The notes: generated from the letters alone by a model not told the origin. A stretch of DNA of 64,000 nucleotides from Cheiracanthium punctorium (GCA_038373885.1 JAWZYV010013530.1:248001-312000), one strand, 5' to 3'. Shown: positions 1 through 12,249, counted from the stretch's first letter. Program-made: numbers and translations.

Positions 1-1650
1 GTTATGTCACTGAAAATGGTAGACTGCCGAAGAGTGAAGGACCCGGGATCGGGTCCCATCGAGCAGCTGTCGATCTAACAGTCTGGATTTTTGGTAGGTT
101 TTTTTCCAGATGTAACGTGAATACGCTTTAGAACCCCTTAGAAAGTTCTCCTACCAAGGCACCTTCCCATCCTTGGCAGATTGCCCTAGTATAGCGTTGC
201 CATAATCACGCAAACACAAGATACATTCATATATTACTACAAAAGATTATATTACTACAAGATTGTGATGGAGGAGTGGAACAATATCAGCCTTGATGTT
301 TTAAGAAAAGGACTTTCATCTTTGAAATCAAGATGTAATATGATGGTTCAAAGAAAGGGCTATCAGACTGAACACATTAGAAAATAAAATTCTTATATTT
401 ATTTCTATATATATCTTTGCAAAATCGTTACAAAAATGTGTGAACACCCTCTGTAGGGTACTTGCGGGAAACCCCGAAAAAAAAATTGTTGTGGAATATT
501 ACTTAAATGAAATTAATTTACGTTTCACAAATCACCCGTGCATGAAGATTTTCTTAACATTAAACTTTTAAATGCCTGTGTCACATTGCTGAAGAGTTCT
601 TTAGAGGAATTGCAAAAAATATTTAACATGAATTTAAGAAAATGCTTTTAAAAAGAATTTAACAGGTTTTTTTTTTAATTTTAGTTTTACAGTGTTCTAT
701 ATACGGTTCATGGGTTAAATATTTCAGGCTCTACAAATACTCAAGAGAACACATTAAATTACGATATATGTTTCCGAAAAAAAAAAATCTAATTTTCTCT
801 TTTCTCTGACCAAAAGTTTAAATTTTAGGATGTCTAAAACTTTAGAGGATTTTTCGAACTACTTATTAGTTATTAGCATCAGATATTATTAAATTTATAC
901 ATTTATGCATAACTTGCAACTATCTTTATAAAATAGGAAAATAAATGTCAATTTATGAAACTAAACTCTTCGAATAATTTGTTGGATTCAATTAAAATAT
1001 TCAGATAATTTACTTTGATTTTCAGGTAGAAATTAAACCTTCATAATGTGTGAAAGATTATTTTAGTACGTGTTTTGATACTATCTGTGCAGTTTCTAGG
1101 ACAACTATAAAATGGAAGCGCCATGTCACGTGCTCCGAATACACAGCCTAAAATAAGATCCTGCGTCCACAACTAAAACGAATAAGTAAATTTTGAGGTA
1201 AATATATGTAAATAGTTAACGCAATTTTCTTCCTTCAAATTTCCCTTCTTCTCTTTTTTTCTTCCTGAGAGAGTGAGCGCACGCATTTTAAATTAAAATT
1301 AGCGAATTTTAAAATCGTGAAAAAAAGAATAAAATATTAAATTTTTTTTTTCAAAACAAGCGATAGTAAGTGCGATGCTTCTAGCGTTTTAAAATATTTT
1401 TCTAAAGACAAGTTTTAATTATTGCTGCTGATAAAGGAACTCTTATTATACCCTTGCTAGACATCTCCGAATGACACTGGCTGGAGTAATTTATGGGTTG
1501 CTATCTTCCCGCTTTTGCCATCCCCACTTTAGAACGGGGGCCATCCTGGTGATATTTTCCGTGAGTCTAGATCTGCAGGGTCACGCACTGATCGTTCTTG
1601 AAAAGGGGGTGAAATTGTTGGCGATCTCTTGGCGTGCCGATGTGTGGGAA
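1..1650. other. AT-rich stretch without recognised features
   Basis: No frame, RNA gene or bounded repeat is visible. There are many A and T runs. A single TCACGTG E-box at 1126-1132 lies just after a TATAAAA stretch (1107-1113). That pairing is suggestive of a promoter but has no transcript or coding support. Confidence 0.5.
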
Positions 1651-1660
1651 GTAACCGAAT

Positions 1661-2160
1661 TTTAGTCGCCAAAGTTTGTAATCCTTGATCATTTATCGCC
1701 AAGTTTGGTGGCAGAAAATTAAGTCTCCAAAACAAAAACACCTTGGCAGTACCCTCCAAATTTGGCAATATACTAATAAACGTACAGTTTATTACAAAGT
1801 AGAAGTACAATTAGACTATGCCTGACGAAGATTGCAAAATAGGCTTTAAAAGCGCTTTTAATATAGATTTCGATTCCAAAGAAGTGTTTGATGGAGCAAG
1901 AAAGACAAATACGGCACACTCATGGATTATGATACACATTCCAAACAGTATTTATAAAGGTGAAGTATGATTAAAATATGCCTGAAGAAGGTGGTTAAGC
2001 AGTTTTAGTAGGCTATTTTAATATAGATTTCAATTCTGAAAAGTGTTTTGTGGAACAAGTAATAAAAATACGGCACACTCATGAATATTGATACACTTTC
2101 CAACTTAATGGAATAAGGGATAAAAATAGAGACGATTCATGGATTATGATACGCTTTCAA
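1661..2160. repeat. Interspersed repeat with two 160-bp direct copies
   Basis: Positions 1661-1770 contain spaced GCCAAGTTTGG-type words and match 3740-3860 in order and spacing. Beyond this, two diverged direct copies start with ATGCCTGA at 1818 and 1978, a period of 160. They share ATATAGATTTC and TACGGCACACTCATG. A third partial copy of the last part (CATGGATTATGATAC) follows near 2139. Family unknown. Confidence 0.6.
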
Positions 2161-2170
2161 AATATATCAC

Positions 2171-3099
2171 TTTTGTGCGTATTTAAAATTAGAAAGTGTT
2201 TCAGATTTCTTTTTTTTCGTTTGCTTTTTTTACATTTTTTTTATTTTAAAACACTACGAAATAAAAATTCTTGCGATTGACGGATCGAATCGAAACTTGT
2301 ACACTTAATATAACGTGTGTCTAGTGTGTTGTTTCAACTGTGCATTAGTTCATCCTTTGCACATGCCAAAAAATTTCTTTTATGAAATTTAGCATGCATA
2401 CCCTCTAAATTTATTCTATTCGACACTAAATACTTGGCAGACGAATATCAGCTCTCAAGGATATTGATAACCCGTGCCGAATTGATGACAAAATAAGGGA
2501 CATTAAATAAGGGACTATTGTAGTACTATTTTTCATGATCAACTTTTTCAAACCCCTTTTAAGTCAAAATGGTTTGATCAGCTGTGTGGCATAGTGTGTG
2601 AAAATTCACTATTTAAAGTAAATTTTGAAAGCAGTCGAAGCTTTAAAAATAATTTGTTCTGTAGTTACTCATGTAGTTATCAGTAATTTGTTCCATATTT
2701 ATAAGAAACATGCCATTATTTTAAGTTCTCGCACAAAATCCAAGAAAATTGTCCTATTTGAAGTAAAGTATATATGAATGTCATAGACCATTTCTACGAA
2801 CATAGAAACCAGAGAATCAAAGTTGTTAGCCTGATATTAAAAAAAAAACTTTTTGTGATGTATTTCAATAGGAAAAACCCGATTTTTAATATATAAAAAA
2901 AAAGAACGATAGTAAATTCAAGTTGCTCTTTGATTGTTAATCAACTTTTACAAGAGAACCCATAAGAATTCCAAAGCCTTACGTTTTATGGGTTGTGATT
3001 GCTTCAAGTATATTTTTAGCGATATTTGGCTATTTCATACAAAACAAAATTGATATATATTATTAAGGATTCCGAAATAATGTTCTTCATCAAATTAAT
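2171..3099. other. AT-rich stretch without recognised features
   Basis: Only homopolymer runs (for example T-rich 2206-2245) are seen. I find no supported gene or bounded repeat. Confidence 0.5.
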
Positions 3100-3220
3100 G
3101 TATGTAGCAATTAAAGTTCTTCTACAGGAGCACTCCAAAGAAGTCCAGTACATTACTGTCTATGAAATTTATAGACAGTAATCCGTTTCAAGTAGAATAC
3201 AATAAGGATGAAATCATTTA
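3100..3220. repeat. Repeat B fragment with a 12-bp hairpin
   Basis: The order TTCTTCTACAGGAGCACTCC, then CAGTACATTACTG, then GTTTCAAGTAGAATAC parallels repeat B at 7310-7395. Inside it ATTACTGTCTAT (3152-3163) and ATAGACAGTAAT (3171-3182) are exact inverted arms around a 7-nt loop. The hairpin arises because the repeat's usual CGGTCAATGG segment is altered here. Confidence 0.5.
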
Positions 3221-4141
3221 TAACAGTTTAGTCATAATTTATAGGATAAAAAAAAAATAACGTTTAAAATTCTTGTAAAGGGTCACGCAAATTTACATTA
3301 TAGTGATACACAGTTTTTTTTCTTTTTCCTTTTTGTGGTAAAGTATAAAAAAGCAAAATTAGAGCATTTTTTAATATTCCTGCTTGATCTCTTTCATGGT
3401 TTCGCTAAAGATCATAATTCCTAGTTTTTCGCATCCTTTTTTTTTAATGATTTCATTAACTGACTTTAAAAAGAAGAAAGTCATAAATTCGCCGGAATCT
3501 TCTTCTTCTTCTTCTTTTTTTTTTTTCATGTGTGTTTGCTCATCGATAATTTTTCACCACGTAAACCGATTTGAATATATTTTTTTTTCATTGGAAAGGG
3601 GGTACTTCAGGAGTGGTCTCATAAAAGTTTTGTCATGTTCTGATGATATAATTTTAAAAAATTGGAAAAATCATGTTTTTAAACTATAGCTTAAAAATTT
3701 TTCCCAGTATCAGCCGTAATAGTAAGTCGACATGATTGTCGACATTTGGCGATTTATCGCCCAGTTTGGCGCCAATAAATAAGCTCCCCCCCAAAAAAAA
3801 CGAAACGCCGCTTGGCGATATTTTCTATATTTGGCGTCGAATCGCCAAACCCTACTGCTTTTCAATATGAATATTATTTATCGTTTGCGTTTTTAACTGA
3901 CTTTTTTATGTATGTTCACGTTCAGTGTTAATTTTTAACTACGAAAATCGATTTAGACCTTTTTTTTTTTTTTGGTTGTTGTTGGTGGGAAGAGGATACC
4001 TTAGAGGTAGTCCCATATTAGTTTCGTGAAGTTCGGAGGACAGAATTATTGACAAAATAATAGAACTCTTCAGTTCTTATGAGCACATAATATTCGAGCA
4101 AATATCTTAGAGTATTGGGATGTATGAGTTACCGAGATGTC
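3221..4141. other. AT-rich stretch with one GGCGA-type repeat fragment
   Basis: The only structure seen is at 3740-3860. It has GGCGATTTATCGCC and CTTGGCGATATTTTC words and matches 1661-1770, so it is another piece of the same interspersed repeat. The rest is poly-T/poly-A rich with no supported gene. Confidence 0.45.
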
Positions 4142-4300
4142 GTTATGGTGAAGTGATCTGGGCAAAGCTTCGATAACAGGCACCCATGTTAATAACGAGC
4201 ACCCATGGCGAGATGAAATATTTCACGGTGCTACTTAGTTAATCTGCCGAGGATTAAGCCTAAGAATATATATAGAACTGTTGTAATGGCAATCTTAACG
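4142..4300 (-). repeat. Repeat A fragment
   Basis: GGCGAGATGAAATATTTCAC at 4208-4227 is, on the other strand, the same block as at 10140-10165 within the long repeat A copy. It is the same family as the piece near 50265-50290. The ends are not definable. Confidence 0.45.
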
Positions 4301-4919
4301 AGAAATTGTTATCAGTTATGGGCATCACAGAATGAAAAAGTTGCCATGTGTGGCAAATATCCAAGCTGTGCCATAATTTTAGATCGATTTTCTTTTCTTT
4401 CTTTCTTAAAAAAAAAAAAAAAGAAAGAAAAACTTGTACATTTTATTGTTTGTTAATGTAGACTTCGATTTGTATTTGAACTGAGGGATTAATATAAAGT
4501 TGAAAGTCGTTTGGTACTGTAGTATTAATTTGAAATTTCTTTTCGGAAGTGAATTTTTTAGTCTATATAAAGGTTAATCAATAGATTAATATTTACGCTG
4601 TATATTCAATAAGTACAAAAAAGTATGCGTTAGTGATTTTTGCTTTTTAAAAGCAGCTAACATCCAAAGCTTCACAAAAGGCGCTCAACAAAAGACCTTC
4701 AGTGGTGATTCTATTGCTTTTTTTTTCTTTTCGCATATTTAACCCACTAAGAAACTATCTATTGTCTCGCAACTCTCACTTTCCGTTAGAGCCAGACTTG
4801 CCTGATGGCTTTTGTAACGTAACAGAGTACGCTTTTTTATATTCCTTTTTTTTTCTGTTTACCCTATCCAGTGCTGTAGGCAAATTGAGCCGATCTAAAT
4901 TTACATCTTTAACGATCAG
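4301..4919. other. AT-rich stretch without recognised features
   Basis: Homopolymer-rich sequence, including a run of A near 4409-4422. Short frames overlapping here have no recognisable protein content. Confidence 0.45.
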
Positions 4920-5300
4920 AAGGCTGAAAGGTCGCCACCAAAGACAGGTAGGTTGTCTTGCATGGGATGCGGGGTCGTTGCCATCATGAAAGTGGGGAAG
5001 TGGTAAAATGGGTCCTCGGGTCACGTGCCCCATCACGTGTGTTTTTTTCTCTGCCTCACTCGCCGTCACGTGAAGGAGTCAGACACTTTGTTTACTCGGG
5101 GGTCGGTGAACCAAGAAAGGGAAAGGCTGAAGACGACCTTGCCTACAGGTGTTGGTAGTTTTTCCTTCACAACAATAACAACAAGTAAACTGTTTCAACC
5201 CCCTTCTCTCTTGTTTACTGGCGAGGTTCTTGAACCCGCAGAGGGCGGTAGGGCTGGTCGAAATATATGTCCAAGAATTAGGGTTGCCCCACCCCATTAG
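4920..5300. promoter_or_regulatory. GC-richer island with three clustered E-boxes
   Basis: This ~380-bp stretch is clearly richer in G and C than its surroundings. It holds three CACGTG palindromes at 5022-5027, 5034-5039 and 5067-5072, each preceded by T (TCACGTG). Three such sites within 51 bp are unexpected in AT-rich DNA. TCACGTG is the preferred core of bHLH-zip factors of the MITF/TFE, USF and Myc/Max types. A regulatory role is inference; no start site or exon can be tied to it. The overlapping short frames show no known domain. Confidence 0.35.
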
Positions 5301-5605
5301 TTTCTTTGGCAGGATATGAACCGTTATTTGAACTCTTGTGAACTATTCCCATGCGGTAGACTTTCAGTAATCTGCGATCCCATGCACAGTTCACCTGGAG
5401 TAGGTGCAACGTAAGCAAGCAACTTAAGACGTCAAACGCGTCCTCATTAGGTACAAGATACGGCTTTTATGTAATACACTCTGCGCAGGACAACGCCCTC
5501 AATGATTTTTTTTTCTGCAAAGTTATACGTTCGATGATTCGTGGTAATTTTTTTTTTTTTTTGTGTTTCACTTGTATATTTGAGAGCTAAAATTTATTAC
5601 ATTTA

Positions 5606-5627
5606 ATATTATTATTATTACTCTTGT

Positions 5628-5665
<38 letters not shown>
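5606..5665. repeat. (ATT)n followed by (GT)n microsatellite
   Basis: An imperfect ATT run at 5606-5621 is followed by an uninterrupted GT run at 5631-5665. Confidence 0.95.
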
Positions 5666-5668
<3 letters not shown>

Positions 5669-5859
5669 TATCCTACTTTAAAATCTATTATATTTTCTTC
5701 TAATGCACTGTAAAAATATGAAGCCGGAAAAGATAGAAATTACGCAAAATGGTACGTCGTAGTTTGATTAGTCTTTAAACGATGAGCTTGCCAATTAAAT
5801 ATTCACCAGACAATATGAAACATACTTTTTTTGATAAAGCGACCTCCACCGAGAGTGAC

Positions 5860-5940
5860 CTGTTAGTGATTGGCGGAGTATATAAATAAGACGTATTGTG
5901 AGCGCAAGTGAGACTAATAAACATAGTATTTTGATTGCAA
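5860..5940 (+). promoter_or_regulatory. Possible core promoter or solo-LTR remnant
   Basis: TATATAAATA at 5879-5888 is followed 28 bp later by AATAAA (5916-5921), in locally GC-richer sequence. This is the compact TATA/polyadenylation spacing typical of short LTRs. No matching second copy, target duplication or terminal repeat could be found, so the call is tentative. Confidence 0.25.
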
Positions 5941-6943
5941 TGATACTCAGTTCAGCCAGTTATACTGATGAAGAGAAGACTTCCGCTTATTTCTTAAACA
6001 TACTGAACAAGCAAAACAGTATTTCCAGAGTGGCAAATTGAAGTAGAAATGATAGATTACTTTTAAAGGAAGAAAAACAAAAGAAATTATGTGAATAACA
6101 ATCCAAAAAAATACCTTAAGTACATTGCTCGTTTAAAAACATTATTGTGTTTCAGATTTCTACAGCTGTGAAGTTATATTAGTAATTTTATTGAATTCAT
6201 TAGATACAATGGTATCCATAGTTAAATATAGTTGGAATTTTGCGAATTATGAAGAAGTGTAAATGGGGATGGCGCGAAACATGATATGATAGTCTGAAAT
6301 AAAAATATATTGCTAAAGAACAATAATAATAAGTATTATTGTGAAAAGAAGCTCTTTCAAAGAAAACTGAGTAGAAGAGGAGTTCTTCCTTAAGTGTAAA
6401 GCAGAACAAAAACGAAAACAAAAATAAATAACAAGATAATGCAGATAAGATTTTGTTGTACTTAGTTTTTAGGTACACTCTCCAAAATTATTTCTTCTAT
6501 TCACGAGAATTTACGCAGCAGTGCTGCCGGAACATCCCCGTTATTTCACGTATATCCGTTTTTTTCCTGTCAATTGAAAAAGCTGCTGCATATTCAACGA
6601 ATTTTCTACTTCTTCAGACTTGCGGGAAGAATTAACGGAAATATAACGTCTTCAAGCTATACGGCAATTATTCGTTGGAAAATGAGGAATAAATTAGTGT
6701 GTAAAGATGCACACTCAACAATTATTTCTTCAACTCATGGAAATTTTACTGGCAGCAGTGCTACTCCGTCATTTCACGGACTTCCGTTTCTTTTTCAATT
6801 CCTATTATTAGCTCTCACTCTCCCTACATTTATCTTGTACAAATTTTCAATCGTTAATAAAATACTTTTTTATTCATCCACTCAAGTTCAAGTAAATTTT
6901 TTTAGACTTGTAGTGCATGACACTGAAAGTTAATACAGTTTTG
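5941..6943. other. Stretch without recognised features
   Basis: Short frames on both strands show no recognisable domain. No bounded repeat seen. Confidence 0.45.
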
Positions 6944-8060
6944 GTTCCAATCGACTGGATAATTTATCTACAGGATCGCCCAAAAGATTCGAAATACATT
7001 ACGCTCTATGGGCCGAAATTCATTAAACTTGTATATCTCAAAAACTATTAGATGTAGAATGTTGTAACTTAATATTCAGGATTGTTGTCAAATCTAGTTG
7101 TGCACCCGCCATTTCGGTCCCATTCAACTGGATAGTTTATCTACAGGACCGCCCAAAATATTTTCGATGCATTACGCTCTATGGGCAGAAATTCATTAAA
7201 GCATATTTTACAGGTATTAGGCTAGTTCAAACGACTTACAAATGATATATGCTGTTATGGGTTACAAAATGAATTTTTCCATCGAAAAAAGTGTCTTTAT
7301 CATTCATAGTGCTGCTACAGGAACATTCAAAAGATTTTCAACACTACGGTCAATGGCAGTTTTAGGGACATCATCCATTTCAAGTACAATACCGTTCTAC
7401 CATATAAATAGGTAATGGTCCAACCACGGTCACGTGGCTCCCTTAAAAATTACGCCAAAAGTCGCCAAGCTTGGTGACTTTCGTAAGTGTGTATGTATTT
7501 TACTCTCAAACCTCAAAAACTGTTTAGTCGCAGAATGTTGAAATTTCATATATAAGATTGTTATAACATCTAGTTGTGCATCTCGATTTTTGGTTCCAAT
7601 CTACCGGGGAGTTTATTTACAGGACTGCACAAAAAGAAATTTCAATAGATTAATATCTATGGACATCTTCAATATATTACATCTGTAGTCAGTCATTGTT
7701 TGATCCATGCCCAAAATCTCGCCATTTGTCATCGATCTTAGCGAGTTTTGCCAAAATGTCGCCAAAATTGGCGATAGTAAGTCATTTGGTCTATGCCCAA
7801 AATATCGCCATTTGTCTTCGTCTTTGGTGAGTTTGGCAAAATATCGCCAAATTTGACGATAGTCAGTCATTGTTTTGTCCATGCTCAAAATCTCGCCATT
7901 TTTCGTCGACCTTGGCGAGTTTTGACGAAATATCGCCAAATTTTGGCGTAATTCTTGAGGGAGGTACAAGTTTTAGAATTATGCGAAATGCGATATTATT
8001 TTTGGCGACAAATTTGGCGATATTTCGCCAATTTTTATTTGTTGACCTAAGTAGGAATTG
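6944..8060 (+). repeat. Repeat B, long copy
   Basis: Two copies of the block 'CTACAGGA(T/C)CGCCCAAAA ... CATTACGCTCTATGGGC' lie at ~6970-7020 and ~7141-7190. Each is followed or preceded by a TCAAAAACT..AGAATGTTG block (7037, 7524). The reverse complement of the same arrangement is at 51390-52883. The 3' part is a tandem array of palindromic GGCGA words, listed separately. No coding content is credible: frames that span it are by-products of the repeat. Confidence 0.75.
7690..7970. repeat. ~87-bp tandem array with GGCGA/TCGCC palindromes
   Basis: GTCATT starts units at about 7692, 7781 and 7866 (periods 89 and 85). Each unit has ATGCYCAAAATCTCGCCATT, then a GAGTTT word, then ATATCGCCAAATTTG. 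The words GGCGA and TCGCC alternate so that each unit can fold on itself. The inverse array at 51400-51570 has the same unit. Confidence 0.75.
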
Positions 8061-9043
8061 ACTTTAAAATTTTTTTAATAATACTTGTTTTCTCCATCAG
8101 TCTCCTCTTGACGGTAAATGATGTCTTTCGGAGATGTTTCCAGTTTATCTCTCACCCGTTATGAATCAGTGTTTTGACTATGACGCAAAACTTCTCACTG
8201 AAATTTACATTGGCCAACTGTTGCAAATTTCAGTTTAAACGAGTGCGTTTATACAAATACATGAGGGGAATAAAAGCTGCTCGTAGTCTAACACTGCGAC
8301 CTACATGACTGAGCTTCTGTAAACACAGGAAATCTCTTGCTCTTGTGGCATCTAGAAGCACTGAACCCAGTTCTCTGCCTAATTGTCTATCTGATATAGC
8401 CGAGTTATTGATAGATATTGTTTTTAGGAAACGTATATGACTTTCACCGACATCATCGAGTAAAATCTCCTCTCACATTGAAACCTCTACCCACAATATT
8501 GGAATTACACATTGGGGCTCTTTCAGAATTCGAGACAATTTTGATTTGAGATCGTCCAGTTTCCAGCATTTGAACGAGACTATCCAGTTGCCGACTTAGT
8601 GAAATCATTTGTCCAGTTTGACCAAAACATTCCTTTGCACAACAACAGCACGAAGTCTCTCTAAACTCCAGTTGCCGTATAGTAAGAAAAAAAATGGAAA
8701 AAAAAGAAAGGACTTTCCTTTTTAGTCCACTATTTCGCCGCTCGGTGTGTTGCCTGCTGAAGAAGGCTAAATATTTTTTCGGTCGAAACGATCGCACAGA
8801 GCGATAAATACCATTTTATGTGTACTTTGCACAAAAGTTTATTTATCTTATCTTTTAACATCAGTTTCTTTTTGAGTGTTTTTTGTTATACATATAGCTG
8901 TCTTTTAAAATTCATTACTAAGAGGAATCTTAATTTATGCCTTTCCCTCCCTCCCGCTAAAAATTTACTATTGATTCTCTCAATGACTCTACTTCGTAAT
9001 ATTTTTAATGTCATTCGTTTTCATAATGTGTAAAAACTATGTT
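8061..9043. other. Stretch with no gene; contains a structured-RNA-like motif
   Basis: The only readable structure is the stem-loop near 8757-8820, listed separately. Its downstream flank CACAAAAGTTTATTTATCTT parallels the flank of the motif at 24893. The 114-codon minus frame over 8453-8797 has no domain I recognise and spans this repeat, so I do not call it a gene. Confidence 0.45.
8757..8820 (+). ncRNA. Hammerhead-like stem-loop, diverged
   Basis: CTGAAGA (8757-8763) fits the hammerhead core CUGANGA, and GAAAC follows at 8785-8789. The interval pairs as a stem (GGCT..GGTC with A/T extension). After GAAAC, ATCGC and GCGAT can pair. Hammerhead ribozymes occur in Penelope-like elements, which is the basis for the guess. 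A correctly placed UH cleavage site is not evident, so this may be a structural relic. Confidence 0.25.
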
Positions 9044-10260
9044 TAACTAGCTGCGTATCCGTTCTTCGCACGGTAGGAAATGAATATTTTTTTTATATAA
9101 ATCGAATTATTTCCAACAATGCAAAATCTCAAACAATGTAAAATATTTTAATTCATTACGTAAAATGTGCATCACAGATACCGAAATGAGATCAAATATT
9201 GCGCAATTGTAAAATGATGACTCAAAACCTTTATCAGTGTCACTCGTGCTCAAAAGAGCACGTTTTGCAGGCGAAACACTTATTTTCAGAATGTCTTATT
9301 TCTATAGCATAAATTATTCTTTTTTATGTATAAGTTCTTGAATTAATGCCTCAAAAATAACATCACATGACGTGGATAACTGTTTATTATTATCATTATT
9401 ATTATTGTGTGATTGTCATTCGTAAAACGTCAGCAGTGTATAAACGCATTCTTGCTACAGACTACTAAATTTTTCTCCAGAAATCTCTTAGCCTAGGAAA
9501 AAGAAAATACACAAATATTAAAAAAATAGAATATTAGCTCACTGTCGCTTCAAAAATTCCCGGATTTTCAATGCTACTGTAATTATAATAGCTGTAATTT
9601 TAGCCTTGAACATGATAAAGATCCTAAAATTTTAATCCTTGGTTTCTCTTACAGCAGAATTATTCAATCATTTCGTTGACAAGACAACGCAAACTATAAG
9701 CTCATTCTAATTAAAAATCATCGAGTTCTAAGTTTTGTTTAAATGGCATTTATTAGAAATCAAGCCAAGCTAGAGGAACTTCAAATGCATCCCTTCCTTG
9801 GATCATAAAAATTTAAACGTTTCAATGTTTTTCAATATGTGAAACCTGCGGAACACCTCGGGTATTTACCTCCCACTGCGATTTTTCATAATTTGGCAAC
9901 TTGCGCATGCGTATAGTTGATCATCATTCCCCATTAAGGTTGCTAATAAAACAGTGCTCCATACGTCTTCATTGTTAAAAACTGTGGAACAGCTTGGATA
10001 TTTTACATCAATGGTGACTTTTCATTATTTGGTGATTTACCCATGCGTATAATCGATAATATTTTCCAATTAAGATTACCATTAAAACAACTCTCCCTAT
10101 ATTTAATGTACATATCTTTTGCAGATTGGCGAATTGAGCACAGCGAAATATTTCATCTCGCCGTGATGACCAATATCCAAAATGCACCGAAACTGCTATA
10201 ATATAACTGATTATAACGTAACTCAGACATGGCTCAGAACTGTCAAAACCGGGCAACCCT
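9044..10260 (+). repeat. Repeat A, 5' portion
   Basis: It opens with ACTAGCTGCGTATCCGTTCT then TCGCACGGT. This start is nearly identical to 49826 (CTAGCTGTGTGCCCGTTCTT) and related to 34178. Internally it has two ~150-bp direct units around 9840-9990 and 9985-10130 (TTTTCATTATTTGGTGA-type words), which recur at 48597-48790. The block at 10130-10200 recurs near 48850-48930 and 50240-50300. No coding content. Confidence 0.65.
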
Positions 10261-11903
10261 TCGCTCGTACTCCTTTTTTCGGCACAGTTCGGTTACGAAT
10301 TTTTATCTCAGTGTGATTATTGTACAAATATTGAAAGTTTCAAGGTTTATCAGGCATTGTGCATTTATAGTGTAAAAAGATTCGTTTAATGCAGTGTTCG
10401 AGTTTTATTCTAGTTGAAAATTTCTAATTATTTTAAATTGTTTTAAAGTCCATTGTTTTTAAATAAAATGAAAGAAAAAACACCTCCAGCGTGGTATCTT
10501 TATAAAATCCAGCGCATAACAAAGACAATTATGTAATTAAAACACATCTGAAGCCAGAAATTATTATACTATATCACGTTCATAAGTCTATGTATTTAAT
10601 TTTTGAAGTTTTGCCAATTCAATGATCTCCACTTTCTTCGCTTCGATGGAAATATAAACAACCTGAGATGCGCAGAAGCAGGAGATGCGCAGTTACCTAG
10701 AGTGCGTAGCGCCATCTGTTTGCAACAACGGCGCTATCCAACTTTCTAAGAGAAGTGTCCCCTCCTATAAATTTACCTTCGTGCTTGCAACAGAGCTTAC
10801 TAAAGTTAATTTTGAGATGTTGGGGTTATGCCTAGCCAAACAGTATTTCAAACATTTTTTGGAGCTATTTTGCTAATGACGTAACTTTTGTGCAAGAACT
10901 TGGTAAGTTGCTGGATTTCAGCCAAAATATGTATAATATATGTATATATACCGCCAAAAGTCGTCAAAACTTGGCGACATTTTGCGCAATTTTTGGGAAT
11001 ACATACAACGGCCGTCGTCAAGCTGATAATGAATACTATGTTTATGTTAATTAGTATTTCCCCCTTTGTGGCACCTTTTGAATTTTCAAAGATTTAAAAA
11101 TGGCAAGTTTCCTTTCATTGTTATGGTTGCTAAAAATCACTGTGCTCAAAAATCGCCAATGGTAGCTTATGCATTAAACAAAATACTTTAAAATTTTTAT
11201 AATAGTAAATTTTTAAGTAGATTTCTAACTCATTTTTAAACTCATGACGTCAAGACTGCATCATTGTCAGTTGCAATATCTAACATGAATTAGTGAAAGA
11301 AGGGACAAAAAGAAAATCACGATTTTTTACTTTTTTACAGCATCTGATAATCTAGAAGTTTATTATTTCGCTCGTGGTGTAATATTTTCTCTAAGCTTGG
11401 TAACCTAATTAGGATTTCTAATGCATTTTTAAACTCGTGACATCAAAATGATCTTGATTTCATTTATGATTTATCACTTTCTTTACAGTTATGTCTGCTT
11501 CCAGCATATAGATGGTATGTCACATGATCACTGTTTTACACAATATTAAAATTTCTAATGCATTTTAAACTCGTGAAATCAAAATGACCTTATTTCATTT
11601 ACAATATGCTACTTTTTTTTACAGTTATGTCTATCGCCAGCATGTAGATGACATATAACGTGATCACTATTTTAGACAATCGGAAACTGGAAACGCTTTC
11701 TAAAGGTGAAAATTATCAAAAAATCGAAAAAAAAATCGTGGAACGATTGAGTTTTCAGAATTTTAAAGTTGACTTTGGACTGATCTCTGCCGTTTTACGT
11801 GTATGTGCAAAATTTCAAGTCGATTGGTTGAACGGTGTGGAAGGAGTTTCCGGACAAACAAACAAACTTTCACATTTATATAATAGAAGATTTATTTATT
11901 GAG
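10261..11903 (+). repeat. Probable 3' continuation of repeat A
   Basis: The segment ends with CCGGACAAACAAACAAACTT (11850-11869) followed by ATTTATATAATAGAAGAT. This is the 'ACGGACAGACAGAC then TATATA' type of ending seen at 35490-35633 in a related element. It contains a direct repeat of GAGATGCGCAG (10667, 10681) and diverged direct units near 11227, 11420 and 11557 (137-bp spacing for the last two; shared TTTTAAACTCRTGA). Continuity with the 5' portion is inferred. Confidence 0.4.
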
Positions 11904-12249
11904 ACTGCGAGGAATAACCATGAGCTAATCACTTCAGCTGATTGTTCTTAAATTAGATGAACGCTGTATTTTAATTGTGTGTTATCTTAAGCTGATTTTA
12001 TCAAGCTATGACATCTGATATGTCTAATTTTGAGAGATTTAAAAAAAACCTTTAACTCAAGGGGAAATAATAGACTATATTGCACCGATGGCCTGTTAAT
12101 TCAGTAATACTGGCGAAGAGATACTTGGCGTTCAGAAAAAATAAAAGAGTTTAAGTAAGAGTAAAAAGATGCTGAACAGAACAATTTTTTTTTAACTTTA
12201 TATCCCAAGTGTAAATACGCAGCTCCATGGACACAATTATATATGGACA

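Noticed and set aside
1471..1810. Overlapping short open frames on both strands
   Set aside because: They cross into a dispersed repeat, have no recognisable domain and show no homology to each other's copies; judged random.
3384..3689. 101-codon plus frame rich in Ser and Phe
   Set aside because: Generated by T/C-rich low-complexity tracts; no domain.
8453..8797. 114-codon minus-strand frame
   Set aside because: No domain recognised; it runs into the structured repeat motif at 8757 and has a compositionally odd cysteine cluster without a known pattern.
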